Of a stretch of 64,000 nucleotides of DNA, positions 31,301 to 38,300 are shown piece after piece. Both the position numbers and the translations under genes were made by a program. The notes under the pieces were generated by a model. That model had not been told where the DNA came from and searched no databases. It saw only the letters and a list, made by a program, of their open reading frames with translations. The number at the start of each line of letters is the position of its first letter. Position 1 is the first letter of the stretch. Origin of the DNA: Gymnothorax reevesii (lineage: Eukaryota; Chordata; Actinopteri; Anguilliformes; Muraenidae). The DNA lies in NCBI GenBank assembly GCA_029721435.1, contig CM056583.1, positions 54,911,620 through 54,975,619 on the forward strand, read 5' to 3'.

Positions 31301-33951
31301 ATTAGCAAAGTAGAGAGAGAAGTGATATTCAGACTTACTTTGCCACATGCTCGGCAGTGGTGCCGTCTCTTGGTGAAGGTGAACTTCTGATCGCAGTTCA
31401 TGCAGTTCGGAGCTTCGGAGTCAGGAACCCAGGGGGGCTGCTTGGAACCCAGATCATCTGTCTCCTTCTCCATTTGATTTTCAAGGCAGCCAGCTTCTTC
31501 AGACTCAGTCTCTCCTGGGTAAGGCGGGGGCTCGGACATCTTGTCAGACCCTACGCTATTCTCATTGCCATCTTGATAAGGGTTGCAAGCATCAGCCACA
31601 GATCGGTGGGGGGCCTCTCCTATAGCAAGTGCGGAGGGAGCATGGATGCTGTTCACCTCTGTGTCCCCAGCAGAAGGCAAATCAGTCATCTCACTCCTTC
31701 CATGACCCTCACTCTCAACAGCTGGTGAAGTCCCAGAAGGTTGGCCATACAGCTTGGGTCTAGCACCTCCAAAATAAGGCGGCTGGTTTACACGGAGGAG
31801 AGACTGGACCATAACTGCATCAGAAGACTCCTCTGGAAAGTCTTTGGAACCAACATCTGCCTCACAGGGGTTGCTATCCTGAGACGTAGAGGAAAGGTCA
31901 GAGCCATCACAATCCTCAAGTGATGGTGGAATTCCATCACACTGTGTAGGGGCAAACCCACTGCCTTTCATCCTGAGAGAATTCATAAACTCTTCCTGTT
32001 CTAAGCCATCTTGGAAAGCTGAGTGGTGTTCCTCCATATCTCCATTCATTTCTGAAAACCCCTCATCTGCCAACTTCTCTGAGGCCATCCCTACAGGTTC
32101 CTTTGTACTTTGCTCCATTAAAAATGCATCCAAGTCCTCATCAGTCACAAGCATTCCACCTTGCTCGCTTTCGGGGAGGAAGTCATCCACAAACTCGATT
32201 TCTGGGGGAGTTCCTGGGCTCAAGCATGTGAAAGGAGATTGGACAGCCTCCGCAAGACTTCCAGAATCCTCTTCTGGCGATGAGCCAGCTTCAAATGTGT
32301 CAGAGCGGCGTGGACTGGCAAGATTACAGGACTGCAGCATCACGTCTGGGTGTTCCAAATGATCGGTGCCATTCTCAGGCATGGAATGGGGGCTGGCACG
32401 ATCTGTGCAGCTGTCCGTTTTACCTTGTGGAGACGCGTCCTGCTGATCTTCTTTGAAAGTGGAGGCTTCAGTCAACTGGGAGGCAGAGGATGTATCCTGC
32501 GTCTCTTCTTCTTCCTTAGGCTCAATCTTCTCCGCAGAGTCCAGAGAAGATACTAGAGATCCACACATGGACACAGCCATGGGAATACAGGAGAGGGAGG
32601 AGTCCCTCTCCTCTGTGGAACAAGGGGCACTGCAGTCCATGCCCCCTGGAGGTGAGCACGCAGCAGCCTGCTTATTTGAGCAGACCAAATGACCTTCAAT
32701 CTCTGTCTCCTGCTCTGGTTCCACATTCAAGTTTTTGGCCCCTCCTTTTTCGGTATTGTCAGGAATGCAGCTTACAGAGTCTGCCTCCTCCTTGCTACCA
32801 TCACCCTGATCTGTGACCTGATTAACATCCGTCTCCCCAGCATCAACACACAAAACCTCAGCATCCTCCTCAGAGTGTTCTACACAAGCAGGACTCTGGT
32901 CATTTTCATGTGCCTCTGTACCCATACAATCTAATTTCTCAGAGTTGCTAGGGCTTGGCAAAGTGATGCCTTGAGCTTCACAAGTCCTCTCTGCAGCTGC
33001 TGGTAAAATGATATCCAGCAGGCTCAGGGAGGCTGTATGCACTTCAGTTGTTAAATGGTTACTGGACTCTTGATCCAAATACACCCCACCAGAAAGGAAG
33101 TCACCCCCAAGAGTTCTAGTATGCGGAGCCTGTGAAGAGGTGCTAGGCGGGCATACTACAGGAGAGTCAAAGTCCACCAGCAGGTCTTCTTCCAGTTGCT
33201 TCTCAATAATATCCAGTTCCTTGAAGGCATCGTGGCTGTTGGCTCGCAGAAGAACAGCAGAAGCCGTGTCACTCACCAAGTCACACACAGGTTTCAGAGC
33301 CCTGTCAGGACATGGTGGTGGTGCGTTTTTTGTTGCTCTACTGTCCACAGAGGACAGCAAGTCCACACCAGTTAAAGGCTTTGCTTTAACATCATTGTCT
33401 TTCTGGAAAAGGTTGTAGCTCGGAGGAGGTCCAGGGTACTGAAGAGAGGAACTATGAGGTAGGTTGCTGATGTCGGGAAGAACTTCAGGGGTTGTGGAAA
33501 GTTCTGGGGCAAAGCACTGGGGGGAGGTGGCAGGGTGGAAGGAAGGAGGAGCTGAACACTGTGCTGATTTGCAATCAAGCTCTTCTGGGCAGAAGGGAAA
33601 GGGCAGAGACATGGTAACACAAATCAGTGACTGGAACTCAAACTGGCTATGGAATTTAAAACAAGAAAGCAAAGTCAAGAAAAATGCTGATATCATAGTC
33701 GATGTAGCTGCTCAACACAGAGGCAGCATAACTTCAAGCAGTCTGCAAAATTACCCATCTCTACAAGTGAGTGTAATTTGACCTTATGCACATTGATTTT
33801 TTTTTTTTCAAGAAATTATGCAAATAAAAATCAGCAATATCCTAAACTTCAACAACAGTGCTCGTACAAATGCAGTGTTACCTGTATTCAGTTCAAAATC
33901 ATCAAGCAGCTTATCCAGGTCACATACTGCAGCCTTAAAGAAGCTGTCCAT
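102..33951 (-). CDS. zfyve16: Endofin, FYVE domain-containing protein 16 (16 coding exons, 3' end outside window)
   Basis: Endofin is an early-endosome protein that binds PI3P through a FYVE finger and acts as a scaffold in BMP/TGF-beta (Smad) signalling and endosomal sorting. Joining 33951-33882, 33584-31339, 28453-28357, 24030-23854, 23346-23204, 22249-21997, 21034-20912, 19747-19592, 16371-16147, 16061-15979, 7645-7541, 7430-7280, 2629-2549, 2217-2055, 955-850 and 278-102 gives 1,452 codons with every phase matching and a GT/AG border at each junction. The N-terminus begins MDSFFKAA, as in endofin rather than in its paralogue SARA (zfyve9). The FYVE finger covers residues about 742-802 with WVPD, RRHHCR and eight zinc ligands: C751, C754, C767, C770, C775, C778, C795, C798. 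From about residue 1000 onward lies the conserved SARA/endofin C-terminal region. Human endofin is about 1,540 residues, so the last few dozen residues and the stop are expected left of position 1. Assignment is from remembered family sequence. Confidence 0.95.
279..849 (-). repeat. Intron with degenerate GGACA/GGCACA short repeat (about 365-800)
   Basis: From about 365 to 800 the plus strand is purine-rich and made of irregular, closely spaced units around AGGACA, GGACACAAA and GGCACAA, with AAAGC between them. Unit length varies from about 10 to 25 bases. Reading frames through it are a by-product of the base composition. No exon was found in it. Confidence 0.6.
850..955 (-). CDS. zfyve16: zfyve16 exon 15
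   Basis: The 106-bp exon (residues 1358-1393) encodes [14 protein letters not shown] and GKMIKCTE. Choosing the TAG acceptor just right of 955 rather than the CAG at 949-947 gives GVFSPVDG, which aligns with GVISSVDG in mammalian endofin; both acceptors keep the frame, so a nine-base alternative acceptor is possible. Donor GTGTGT. Confidence 0.86.
1146..1942 (+). mobile_element. Tc1-like DNA transposon, internally deleted
   Basis: The ends are inverted copies of a terminal sequence close to CACCGATGAGCCA at the left and TGGCTCATCGGTG at the right. Between them are eroded pieces of a well-known fish Tc1 transposase: a left part with [20 protein letters not shown], a middle part around [10 protein letters not shown], then a jump to the 3' end of the element at about 1845. 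Most of the catalytic region is missing, so it cannot be active. It lies in the zfyve16 intron between exons 15 and 14. Confidence 0.8.
2055..2217 (-). CDS. zfyve16: zfyve16 exon 14
   Basis: The 163-bp exon (residues 1304-1357) encodes [20 protein letters not shown] then [12 protein letters not shown]. Acceptor CCCACAG, donor GTACGC, phase 2. Confidence 0.93.
2549..2629 (-). CDS. zfyve16: zfyve16 exon 13
   Basis: The 81-bp exon (residues 1277-1303) encodes [20 protein letters not shown] and AKSSIVE. Acceptor GTTCCAG, donor GTATTG. The intron to exon 12 is 4.65 kb and contains a Tc1 copy and several short palindromic repeats. Confidence 0.93.
2630..3424. other. zfyve16 intron 12 sequence, nothing recognised
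   Basis: Left part of the intron between exons 12 and 13. It has AT-rich stretches and a short run of related GGGTTTGA/GGGTTTTA words at 2933-2962. No exon, RNA gene or known repeat could be supported. Confidence 0.5.
3425..4255. repeat. Nested inverted repeats (foldback/MITE-like)
   Basis: Two pairs of inverted repeats lie one inside the other. The inner pair is AAGGTGCACTATGCAAGTTT at about 3829 and its complement near 4160-4190. The outer pair centres on TACCTCCCCTGGAA at about 3449 and its complement near 4214-4232, with a shared GTTCAAAC flank. This looks like one non-autonomous element inserted in, or grown from, another. A short TA run followed by T lies at about 4055-4080. Confidence 0.6.
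4259..4478. repeat. Palindromic MITE
   Basis: The left arm reads CAGTGGTGCCCACTCATGTA then GGAGGGCTGA; the right arm is the reverse complement with GCCCTCCGTGGCAGATGATT then GGGCACCACTGG. The ends pair over about 60 bases around a loop of about 100. This is the shape of a small non-autonomous DNA transposon; similar units are common in teleost genomes. Confidence 0.65.
4560..4975 (+). repeat. Fish SINE or L2-type LINE tail
   Basis: The sequence contains the phrases GTGTGGAGTTTGCATGTTCT, GGGTTTTCTCCAAGTACTCC and, at the end, GAAGCGTCTTTGAGTGCCC, followed by an ATTATT tail. These are hallmarks of a very abundant teleost interspersed repeat. Its head (CTTCACAGCAAGAAGGTTGT) resembles a tRNA-derived SINE head. 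Exact class is from memory and needs a repeat library. Confidence 0.6.
5622..7149 (+). mobile_element. Tc1-like transposon with degenerate transposase
   Basis: Terminal inverted repeats begin CAGTTGTGTGCAAAAGTTTG at 5622 and end with the complement, CAACTTTTGCATACAACTG, at 7149. The left flank is TA; the right flank is no longer clearly TA. Inside, at about 6200-6700, is a damaged Tc1 transposase on the same strand: [20 protein letters not shown] then [13 protein letters not shown]. Stops and frameshifts split it. The 1.53-kb length is normal for an autonomous Tc1, so this is a full-length dead copy. It sits in the zfyve16 intron between exons 12 and 13. Confidence 0.85.
7280..7430 (-). CDS. 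zfyve16: zfyve16 exon 12
   Basis: The 151-bp exon (residues 1227-1276) encodes [20 protein letters not shown] then [11 protein letters not shown], nearly identical in pattern to mammalian endofin. Acceptor TTTCTCAG, donor GTAAGG, phase 1. Confidence 0.94.
7541..7645 (-). CDS. zfyve16: zfyve16 exon 11
   Basis: The 105-bp exon (35 codons, residues 1192-1226) encodes [20 protein letters not shown] and ends TRFQE. It is separated from exon 10 by an 8.3-kb intron filled with transposons. Acceptor TTACCCAG, donor GTTAGC. Confidence 0.93.
8049..8241 (+). repeat. End of a fish DNA transposon (ACAAACCCC family)
   Basis: Begins ACAAACCCCGATTTCAATGA and runs to GATGCCTGCAACACGTT. This matches a frequent teleost element with TIRs of the type CAACCCCAATTCC. 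Only about 190 bases, one end, remain. Related pieces lie at about 34035-34640 and 41276-41847. Confidence 0.55.
8275..8590. repeat. Interspersed fish repeat (TTTATTTACCCAGGAAGGTC family)
   Basis: Contains CCCATTGAGATTAAAAATCT followed by CAAGGGAGACCTGGCCAAGA, phrases I associate with a widespread teleost retroelement 3' region. No coding content. Class not certain. Confidence 0.45.
8591..9889. other. Intron 10 sequence with a short recurring 'GGCCACAAGAT' motif
   Basis: Mostly unrecognised. At about 9010-9190 three related segments carry the motif GGCCACGAGAT, GGCCACAAGAT and, on the other strand, the matching ATCTCATGGCCAC, spaced 70-90 bases apart, alternating with CTCAATTTGAG-type words; this resembles a short fish repeat family. 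A plus-strand frame of 165 codons at 9153-9650 has no family resemblance and is not taken as a gene. Confidence 0.4.
9890..15690 (+). mobile_element. L1-Tx1-type non-LTR retrotransposon, decayed, with nested Tc1
   Basis: ORF1 remains start at ATG 9968 ([15 protein letters not shown]) with a coiled-coil stretch, then, after frameshifts, [20 protein letters not shown], the L1 ORF1 RNA-binding signature. Most of the ORF2 endonuclease is missing; only its end (SDHSPL) survives at about 12737. The reverse transcriptase follows in pieces: [13 protein letters not shown] at 13438, DQTGFIKG at 13713, [10 protein letters not shown] near 13990 and YADDILLY near 14115. A C-terminal part with [19 protein letters not shown] is at about 15130-15180. 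Several stops and shifts make it inactive. The 3' end is about 15690, just after a run of GATAAA words. It fills most of zfyve16 intron 10, antisense to the gene. Confidence 0.85.
11265..12703 (+). mobile_element. Tc1-like transposon inserted in the L1-Tx1 element
   Basis: It begins CTGTGCCCTCAATAATTATT and ends with the complement AATAATTATGGAGGGCGCTG, flanked on both sides by TA (11263-11264 and 12704-12705), the Tc1/mariner target duplication. The 1,439-bp unit encodes on the same strand a nearly intact transposase: an HTH region ([20 protein letters not shown]) at about 11755, and [16 protein letters not shown] and [19 protein letters not shown] with catalytic residues of the DDE domain. 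A frame break around 11930-12060 removes part of the protein. It is younger than the L1 copy it interrupts. Confidence 0.9.
15516..16061. repeat. 546-bp duplicated segment, original copy
   Basis: Identical to 18005-18550 except for one T/C difference (15563 versus 18052), in the same orientation at an offset of 2,489. It spans the last about 175 bases of the L1-Tx1 element, intron 10 sequence and all of zfyve16 exon 10 with its donor, stopping exactly at the first base of the exon. Confidence 0.97.
15979..16061 (-). CDS. zfyve16: zfyve16 exon 10 (functional copy)
   Basis: The 83-bp exon (residues 1164-1191) encodes [20 protein letters not shown] followed by TIMNLLA. Acceptor CTCCGCAG and donor GTGAGT are intact and its phases fit exons 9 and 11. 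A second copy, without acceptor, lies at 18468-18550. Confidence 0.94.
16147..16371 (-). CDS. zfyve16: zfyve16 exon 9
   Basis: The 225-bp exon (residues 1089-1163) includes [20 protein letters not shown] and [14 protein letters not shown], among the most conserved motifs in the endofin/SARA C-terminal domain. The acceptor follows a CT repeat (seen as GA repeats on the plus strand just right of 16371); donor GTGAGT. Confidence 0.94.
16372..17399. other. zfyve16 intron 8 sequence including an L2-type repeat at about 16955-17160
   Basis: Contains an A-rich run (16660-16690) and, at 16955-17160, a fish repeat with AATTGGAGACTCTAAATTGC, CTGTCCAGGGTGTATTCCC, CAGCTGGAATAGGCTACAGC and the tail ATGGGTGGATGGATTA. 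That ending is typical of L2-type LINE 3' ends in teleosts. The rest is unrecognised. Confidence 0.55.
18005..18550. repeat. 546-bp duplicated segment, second copy, inside the retrotransposon
   Basis: Same as 15516-16061 with one mismatch. It splits the minus-strand retrotransposon: the element's reading frame stops at 18551 and resumes at 18004 without evident loss of sequence. There is no poly(A) and no clear target duplication, so a retrotransposed copy is unlikely. Confidence 0.95.
18468..18550 (-). pseudogene. zfyve16: Duplicate of zfyve16 exon 10 without splice acceptor
   Basis: All 83 bases of exon 10 and its GTGAGT donor are present and unchanged, but the sequence immediately upstream on the minus strand is retrotransposon (ending ATAC) and has no AG. 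It lies between exons 8 and 9, so its inclusion would put exon 10 sequence out of order. Without an acceptor it is most likely never spliced in. Confidence 0.9.
19592..19747 (-). CDS. zfyve16: zfyve16 exon 8
   Basis: The 156-bp exon (residues 1037-1088) encodes [20 protein letters not shown] through [15 protein letters not shown], a clear match to the C-terminal domain of endofin. Its donor GTACGT lies within about 40 bases of the edge of a 5'-truncated retrotransposon, an unusually tight junction. Confidence 0.93.
19748..20911. repeat. zfyve16 intron 7 with two diverged tandem units (about 20110-20310)
   Basis: Two consecutive units of about 110 bases share the pattern TCCTACAAAGAGCCATTGTA, then GGAGACTTTTGTAGGGCTTT and GCTGATAAATTT in unit one, and TCCTACGAGGAGGCATTGTA, CAGAGTCTTTTGTAGAGATT and GCTGATCATTTT in unit two. 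They are only about 65-70% alike, so the duplication is old. Nothing else in this intron was recognised. Confidence 0.6.
20912..21034 (-). CDS. zfyve16: zfyve16 exon 7
   Basis: The 123-bp exon (residues 996-1036) encodes [20 protein letters not shown] followed by [17 protein letters not shown]. This is the start of the conserved C-terminal domain shared by endofin and SARA. Acceptor CACAG, donor GTACGT. Confidence 0.92.
21035..21996. other. zfyve16 intron 6, nothing recognised
   Basis: No repeat, RNA gene or exon could be supported in this 0.96-kb intron. Short frames on both strands lack any family resemblance. Confidence 0.5.
21997..22249 (-). CDS. zfyve16: zfyve16 exon 6
   Basis: The 253-bp exon (residues 912-995) starts [11 protein letters not shown] and ends [15 protein letters not shown]. 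It is acidic and partly low-complexity. A run of seven C near its 3' end (about 22030-22036) must be read exactly to keep the frame; as given it does. Acceptor AAG, donor GTTAGT, a weaker donor than most in this gene. Confidence 0.85.
22526..23062. mobile_element. Non-autonomous Tc1-like element
   Basis: Starts after a TA with CAGTGCTTAACAAATTTATT followed by AGACCACC, and ends with the complementary core GGTGGTCTAATAAAGTA near 23048-23064. The right terminus is damaged. No transposase is present in the about 0.5-kb interior, which is AT-rich. It lies in the zfyve16 intron between exons 5 and 6. Confidence 0.65.
23204..23346 (-). CDS. zfyve16: zfyve16 exon 5, conserved [14 protein letters not shown] segment
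   Basis: The 143-bp exon (residues 864-911) contains [18 protein letters not shown] followed by ADTTKLSSG, one of the best conserved stretches of the family. It lies in the part of the family expected to bind Smad proteins; that placement is from family knowledge. It ends in a Ser/Pro-rich tail ([10 protein letters not shown]). Donor GTACAT, phase 0. Confidence 0.92.
23854..24030 (-). CDS. zfyve16: zfyve16 exon 4, linker after FYVE
   Basis: The 177-bp exon (residues 805-863) begins [18 protein letters not shown], matching the segment that follows the FYVE finger in endofin. It is proline-rich and less conserved than its neighbours. Acceptor TTGTGCAG, donor GTAGGC, phase 1 in and phase 1 out. 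Confidence 0.9.
24031..28356. other. zfyve16 intron 3, mostly unrecognised
   Basis: A 4.3-kb AT-rich intron. At about 24098-24185 short words around TTATCCGGTTGT and ATCCGGACAACC recur in both orientations. At 28318-28346 there is a run of 29 A on the plus strand. No exon or named repeat could be supported. Confidence 0.45.
28357..28453 (-). CDS. zfyve16: zfyve16 exon 3, second half of FYVE finger
   Basis: The 97-bp exon encodes residues 773-804 plus one base, starting VYCAVCC and ending CYDTIHR. It supplies zinc ligands C775, C778, C795 and C798 and so completes the PI3P-binding finger begun in exon 2. The donor is GTGAGT. A 29-base A run on the plus strand lies ten bases past the exon, so the intron begins with a long T run. 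Confidence 0.93.
28454..31338. other. zfyve16 intron 2, mostly unrecognised
   Basis: A 2.9-kb intron. The stretch at about 29380-29460 (CTCACATGCATCACGGTGGA then TTATGACTC) resembles 52855-52905 inside the hAT-like element in marveld2, so it is probably a relic of the same family. The rest shows no exon, RNA gene or clear repeat. Confidence 0.4.
31339..33584 (-). CDS. zfyve16: zfyve16 exon 2, large acidic exon ending in the FYVE finger
   Basis: This 2,246-bp exon encodes residues about 24-772. It is rich in Ser, Glu and Asp and low in complexity, as in endofin, where most of the region is disordered. Conserved islands include a GVDLLSSVD segment near the N-terminus, SLSCIPM..SMCGSL, DLDAFL and GARPKLYG. 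It ends with the first half of the FYVE finger (WVPDSE, Cxx[11 protein letters not shown]). The acceptor is CTGCCCAG and the donor GTAAGT. The open frame runs on upstream of the acceptor into intron sequence; that extension is not taken as coding because the acceptor phase matches exon 1 exactly. Confidence 0.93.
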
Positions 33952-33988
33952 TCTGAGCAGAGATCAGAGGCGTTTCTCAGCGCTTAAA
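33882..33988 (-). CDS. zfyve16: zfyve16 exon with start codon (coding 33951-33882)
   Basis: The ATG at 33951-33949 opens a frame beginning [20 protein letters not shown], which is the endofin N-terminus. The exon ends at 33882 with ACAG followed by GTAACA (phase 1). A pyrimidine-rich acceptor ending in CAG at 33991-33989 on this strand suggests the exon begins at 33988 with 37 bases of 5' UTR, so at least one non-coding first exon should lie further right; it was not located. Confidence 0.9.
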
Positions 33989-34029
33989 CTGAGGGAAGAC
34001 AGGATGACAAGTCGTGCAGGTCCTTAAAT

Positions 34030-34640
34030 GGAAATACAACCCCAATTCTGAAAAAGTTTGCACATCACTGAAAATGCAAATAAGATAAATAAAAGTTGAT
34101 CTGAAAAGTCCATTCATCATTTGCTAGACTGAAAAAGGTATAAGACATTATCTGATGTTCTGACACTTCAATATAATCTCTTGTTCAAAAAATGTGCTGA
34201 CAGAAACGGAGTCCAAACGAGTTCGCTGTCTACCAAAGTCTAACATCAGTCTAACATCAGGTCTTTTAATCACATAGTATGGGGCCTTTGTTGCCATATA
34301 TTTCACTTCATAATGCACCATGCATTCTCACGATGAGACAGATCAGGACTGCAGTAAGACCCATTTAGCACCCTCACCAATTGCTCACACAGTCATGCAC
34401 TTGTAATCCATGCAAAATTTGGTTTGGTGTTGTCTTGCTGGAAAAAGCAAGGATGCTCTTGGGCCAGACAACTTCTAGACGGCAGCATATTTTGCTCCAA
34501 AGTTCTTGGAGATCTTTCAGCATTAATGGTGCCCTTGCCAATGTGCAAATCAGCGATATGTGCACTGACACAAGGGCTGAGGAATTTATATCAATGTGAT
34601 ATCAATGCCATGATCAAGGTCCTCATATCACCTGAGATTT
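34030..34640. repeat. Degenerate DNA transposon remnant (CAACCCCAATTC family)
   Basis: Begins CAACCCCAATTCTGAAAAAG. Further in, CAGCATATTTTGCTCCAAAG and TTCAGCATTAATGGTGCCC match a teleost element whose minus strand encodes a worn Tc1-type transposase end. It lies directly upstream of the zfyve16 start exon. Confidence 0.55.
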
Positions 34641-34984
34641 TGAATATCATAATTTTGTTTTGTGGCATAAGTGAAGCCTTTTTTTGGTTTTAGAGACTGC
34701 ATTAGTCTGCACAGTAAATGGATACAATTTTCTAAACATAAAAGACTTAGTCTTAGTGGTTCCTTTATTTAAATCTACCAGCTTTGACATTACATCCACA
34801 TTATTACTGACTTGCAAAAACATTGTGTGTAAATATCAGTGGTGTGCCATCAGAAGTTAAGAAGACAATAAGCAACCTCACCCTTCAAAGCATGACTGAT
34901 TTGATGCACCAGCAGCATCGCTTAAGCCCCTTTCAGATTGACAGTTCACTCCTTATCAGCACAGCGGCAGCTCCAGAGCAGCAC

Positions 34985-35185
34985 CGGGCTAAAGTTTGAT
35001 ATTAATTGATTTACAGCAGAGTAGTTTACCCCGGAGTAATTTAAACCACCCCTGGAGGTGGTTTAGCTCCGGGGCAGCACCGGAGAAGCACTGGATTAAG
35101 TGTGATATGAATTGCACTCCTGCTCAGCACCATATTAAATTTACAGAGATTTACAGCAGAGCGGAAATGGTCAGCGTTCCTTGAA
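34985..35185. repeat. Short palindromic repeat with strong hairpin (35029-35074)
   Basis: CCCCGGAG...AAACCACC at 35029-35050 pairs with GGTGGTTT...CTCCGGGG at 35057-35074, leaving a loop CCTGGA-type core. Flanking words (TTTACAGCAGAG and CAGCACCGGAG) recur on both sides. This looks like a MITE fragment. Confidence 0.5.
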
Positions 35186-35287
35186 CAGTTTTCAGCTCAT
35201 GCGCCAAACGAAGGCGCAGGTGTCAAGGAAGGGTGTGTACTGCTGATCAGCGTCACTCGCCCTCAGTTTGATTAATGAACGTATCGG

Positions 35288-35292
<5 letters not shown>

Positions 35293-35330
<38 letters not shown>
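35293..35330. repeat. (TA)n microsatellite
   Basis: About 19 uninterrupted TA units between TTTT and TCTG, upstream of zfyve16. Confidence 0.95.
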
Positions 35331-35331
<1 letters not shown>

Positions 35332-35339
35332 GTTTTATA

Positions 35340-38300
35340 CCAATGCCCATAATGCATCGTGCGCGATAACGCAAAGGGAATTTCCGGGCCATGCCAAGGC
35401 TTCGGTTTAGGAAAACAATACCACGACGACTAATAGGGTGGCGAGATTTTGATATGAATGGGTCTCGCCGATTTGATGCGGATATTTTATTACTTTTCTG
35501 CGGTGTTTTAAGGTTGATATGAATGGGTTTATGTGGGAGTGCTGATTGCGATCGGGTGTGTAGATATGAATGTGGTATTAGTCCCCTAGATGTACCTAAT
35601 GAGACTATAGTTGCAGTGATAATGGTTATACGTAATAAATTTGGAGAAATATTTCTGACAAAAAAAATATCCATCAAAATTTTCAAACAGCACAATCTAT
35701 CAAGTGTACAGAAATTAACTGAACAAGTTCAGCTCCATATTTATTGTCAGTGCAACTGTACTGTGTAAAGTCCAGTTAAATATTCAATTTTGGGGTTCAC
35801 AGGCCCAATGAGGGGTGTTTGCCTGTTGTTTTGGATTTCTTACAGTTTCAGCAATATCTCAGATGGTGGGTGTCAAACCTAGTTTCCTCAGGTGACTTCA
35901 AACAGAATATAAAATTTTCAATATTCAAATAAATTCAAAAGTTATAGCCCCAAATGAGAGTGTTTCCAATACAACACAGAAAGAATGGACATTTCAAATC
36001 ACTCCTTTTTTATTTTATGTGCATGTGAATTTTCCATATATTTTTTTCAAATTGGGGGGTTAGAACACATGCACAAATTTAGCACAGATGAACAGGGCTT
36101 TTATTCTTTTCATTAAAGTGAAAGCAAACTTTTGTTAAAAAAACAAACGTAAAATAAAATTATTATCCATACTGAAAAGATATTATGATGACGATTTTTT
36201 GTTTTTCTTTTGTGAATTTGAACAACACTTCAAATAAAGATAATGTGACCAAACGATAAAAACACAGGGGATAGCCATCTTAATCCTCATTACACATCAA
36301 AAGAATGCTCCCAAAACCTGATTAATACCGGCATATCCCAGGTCTTAATCGGAAAATACTACATTTCGAATAGGGCTTAATTTGGAAAATCCAGCGAGCA
36401 GAAACGCTGTTTACATGCCTCATATGAAATCTGAAATACAGTTATATTCGGAACGATACTGGAAAATTTGTGCACATGTAAAGATACGGAGAGTCGATCT
36501 TCCATCAGAGACTATGTAAGCAACAATTCATAAACTCTGCCCTCTGTAAGGTCGCCGTCGTCAGAATGAAGACAGCAAAAAATCACAACAAAATTCTTGC
36601 TGCCTACGATTCGCACATTTTCCCTGACTATGCTGACCCATAGGGTCCGGCGAAAACCAAGGTGTCCCCTCTTCATGGTCAACTACGAGTGACACAGTAG
36701 ATTGAACAATGAGGTAGCAGAAAATAACGTGACTAATACATTAAGTACGTCGGCGGGAGGAGTGAAATCTAGGAAGCAAGTTCAAGAGTCATCCTAAATT
36801 TGAGCTCGCAAGATTATTTAGCCAAGTCAATAAAAAGTGCCCGTCTCCGTGAAGTTCAGTGTCCGTCCGAAGCAGTGTGGATCTATGTACGCAAAAATGA
36901 CTCTCGACTGTGCCACTAACGTTAGTCAACTGTGGCATCGCCAATCCATCAAATTAGGCATCTCTGAGGCTGACGCTACGCGACTCTTCTTGGATTATCA
37001 AGAACAGCTCTAGCTACATGTAGTACTCTGGTAAACGACAAGTTAACCAACTTGCCAGTTAAAATGAGAGAATAAGCGTCCGATAGCTCGCTAAGTTCAG
37101 AGTTATCCGATTGAACGCAAGCAACAGGCAAATGCAGTGCCCGAAGTAAATTCTACCGTGATCTTGCCATGGACTTAAAGTGCTAGTTCAATGGCTAGTT
37201 GGCTATCTGATTTGTCGAACTTCGGACTCGACTAACGTCATAACTTAACACGCAGATAAGTTAGCCACCAAGCAAGGTGTAAAAATAATGCTACTTTAGA
37301 ATAATAAGAGCAACCCAACTCGTCCACTAGCAGTCGAACCCGCAGTGCTGTCAAATGCATCATAGCCAAAACACCGGATAAACTAACTTGCTAAGCGACC
37401 ATAGCAAATTCTTTGCATTATTTTTGACACTGCAATGCTAGCGAGCGAGAGTATAACCACTGTTAGATTGGATAGCTCCATCCCTAGCTAACGTTTGTAA
37501 ATTCGAAATCAACATCTATCTTTCGAATTCATATTTTATTTTTTGAAAAACAAAACAGTGTCAAGACTTTTAATATTTTATCTTTGTCAATGTCAACTGG
37601 GAGAGATAAGACGGTATCTGTCTCAAATTCTTTGCAGTAATAGCTAGCTACCAAGCTAATTCTTGTTGGTGGCTCCTAATATATCAAGCTAGCTAATTCT
37701 AGCAAACTAGCGTAAGCTAGAACTAGCTCGCTAGCTATTGTTAAAAAAGTAATTGCATTGCTCGTGTCACCTGAAACAGCGTCATCGCGATGGTCCCCGC
37801 CTGATACCGCAAGTTCTCTGATTTCTATTTAAATAGACTGGTTTGTTGGTCAGTTTGCTGTTGTCATTGATTTTATTTAAGTTGTTAGTTATCTATATGG
37901 ACGCACCGCACCAACTAACGACCATCTTGGATCTGGTGTGTACCAGTGCAGTCACTCTCACGCAGTTCTTAAAGAGACAGCTAACATTACCCTTGTTTTT
38001 ATTGGGTTTCAGTTTCTAGATAAATTAGGCCTGGTCAAGACTTTAGTAATTTTACGGATCCTTGTCACTCTTCTCGCCTCACCTTCCACTGAGGCTGCGC
38101 AGTTCCATGTTTTACTTGTATCACATGCTGTTTTGAGTATGGTGGCAAGGTCAATGCCATCCCTTGTTAGGTTTTACTATTTTGTTGATCCAGAAATTCT
38201 GGAAATGATCTCATGTTAAAATGACGCTGACTGAGTAAGTCAGAGTCAAAGAGTGTCAGTGTAATCATTTTCAGACAGCGAGCATCAGAAGTGCCTATTC

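Noticed and set aside
33585..33696. Extension of the large minus-strand open frame to a start at 33696 (or ATG near 33612) giving an 804-residue protein
   Set aside because: A good acceptor at 33585-33587 joins in phase with the endofin start exon at 33951-33882; the extra residues have no family match. The frame end after 31339 is also intron read-through.
31339..33951. Assignment of the FYVE gene to zfyve9 (SARA)
   Set aside because: N-terminus MDSFFKAA, the SMCGSL and GARPK islands, and the C-terminal residues agree better with endofin as I remember both families. A phylogeny would settle it.
35192..35695. 167-codon minus-strand frame
   Set aside because: It reads through the (TA)n tract (a run of Ile-Tyr) and has no family resemblance.
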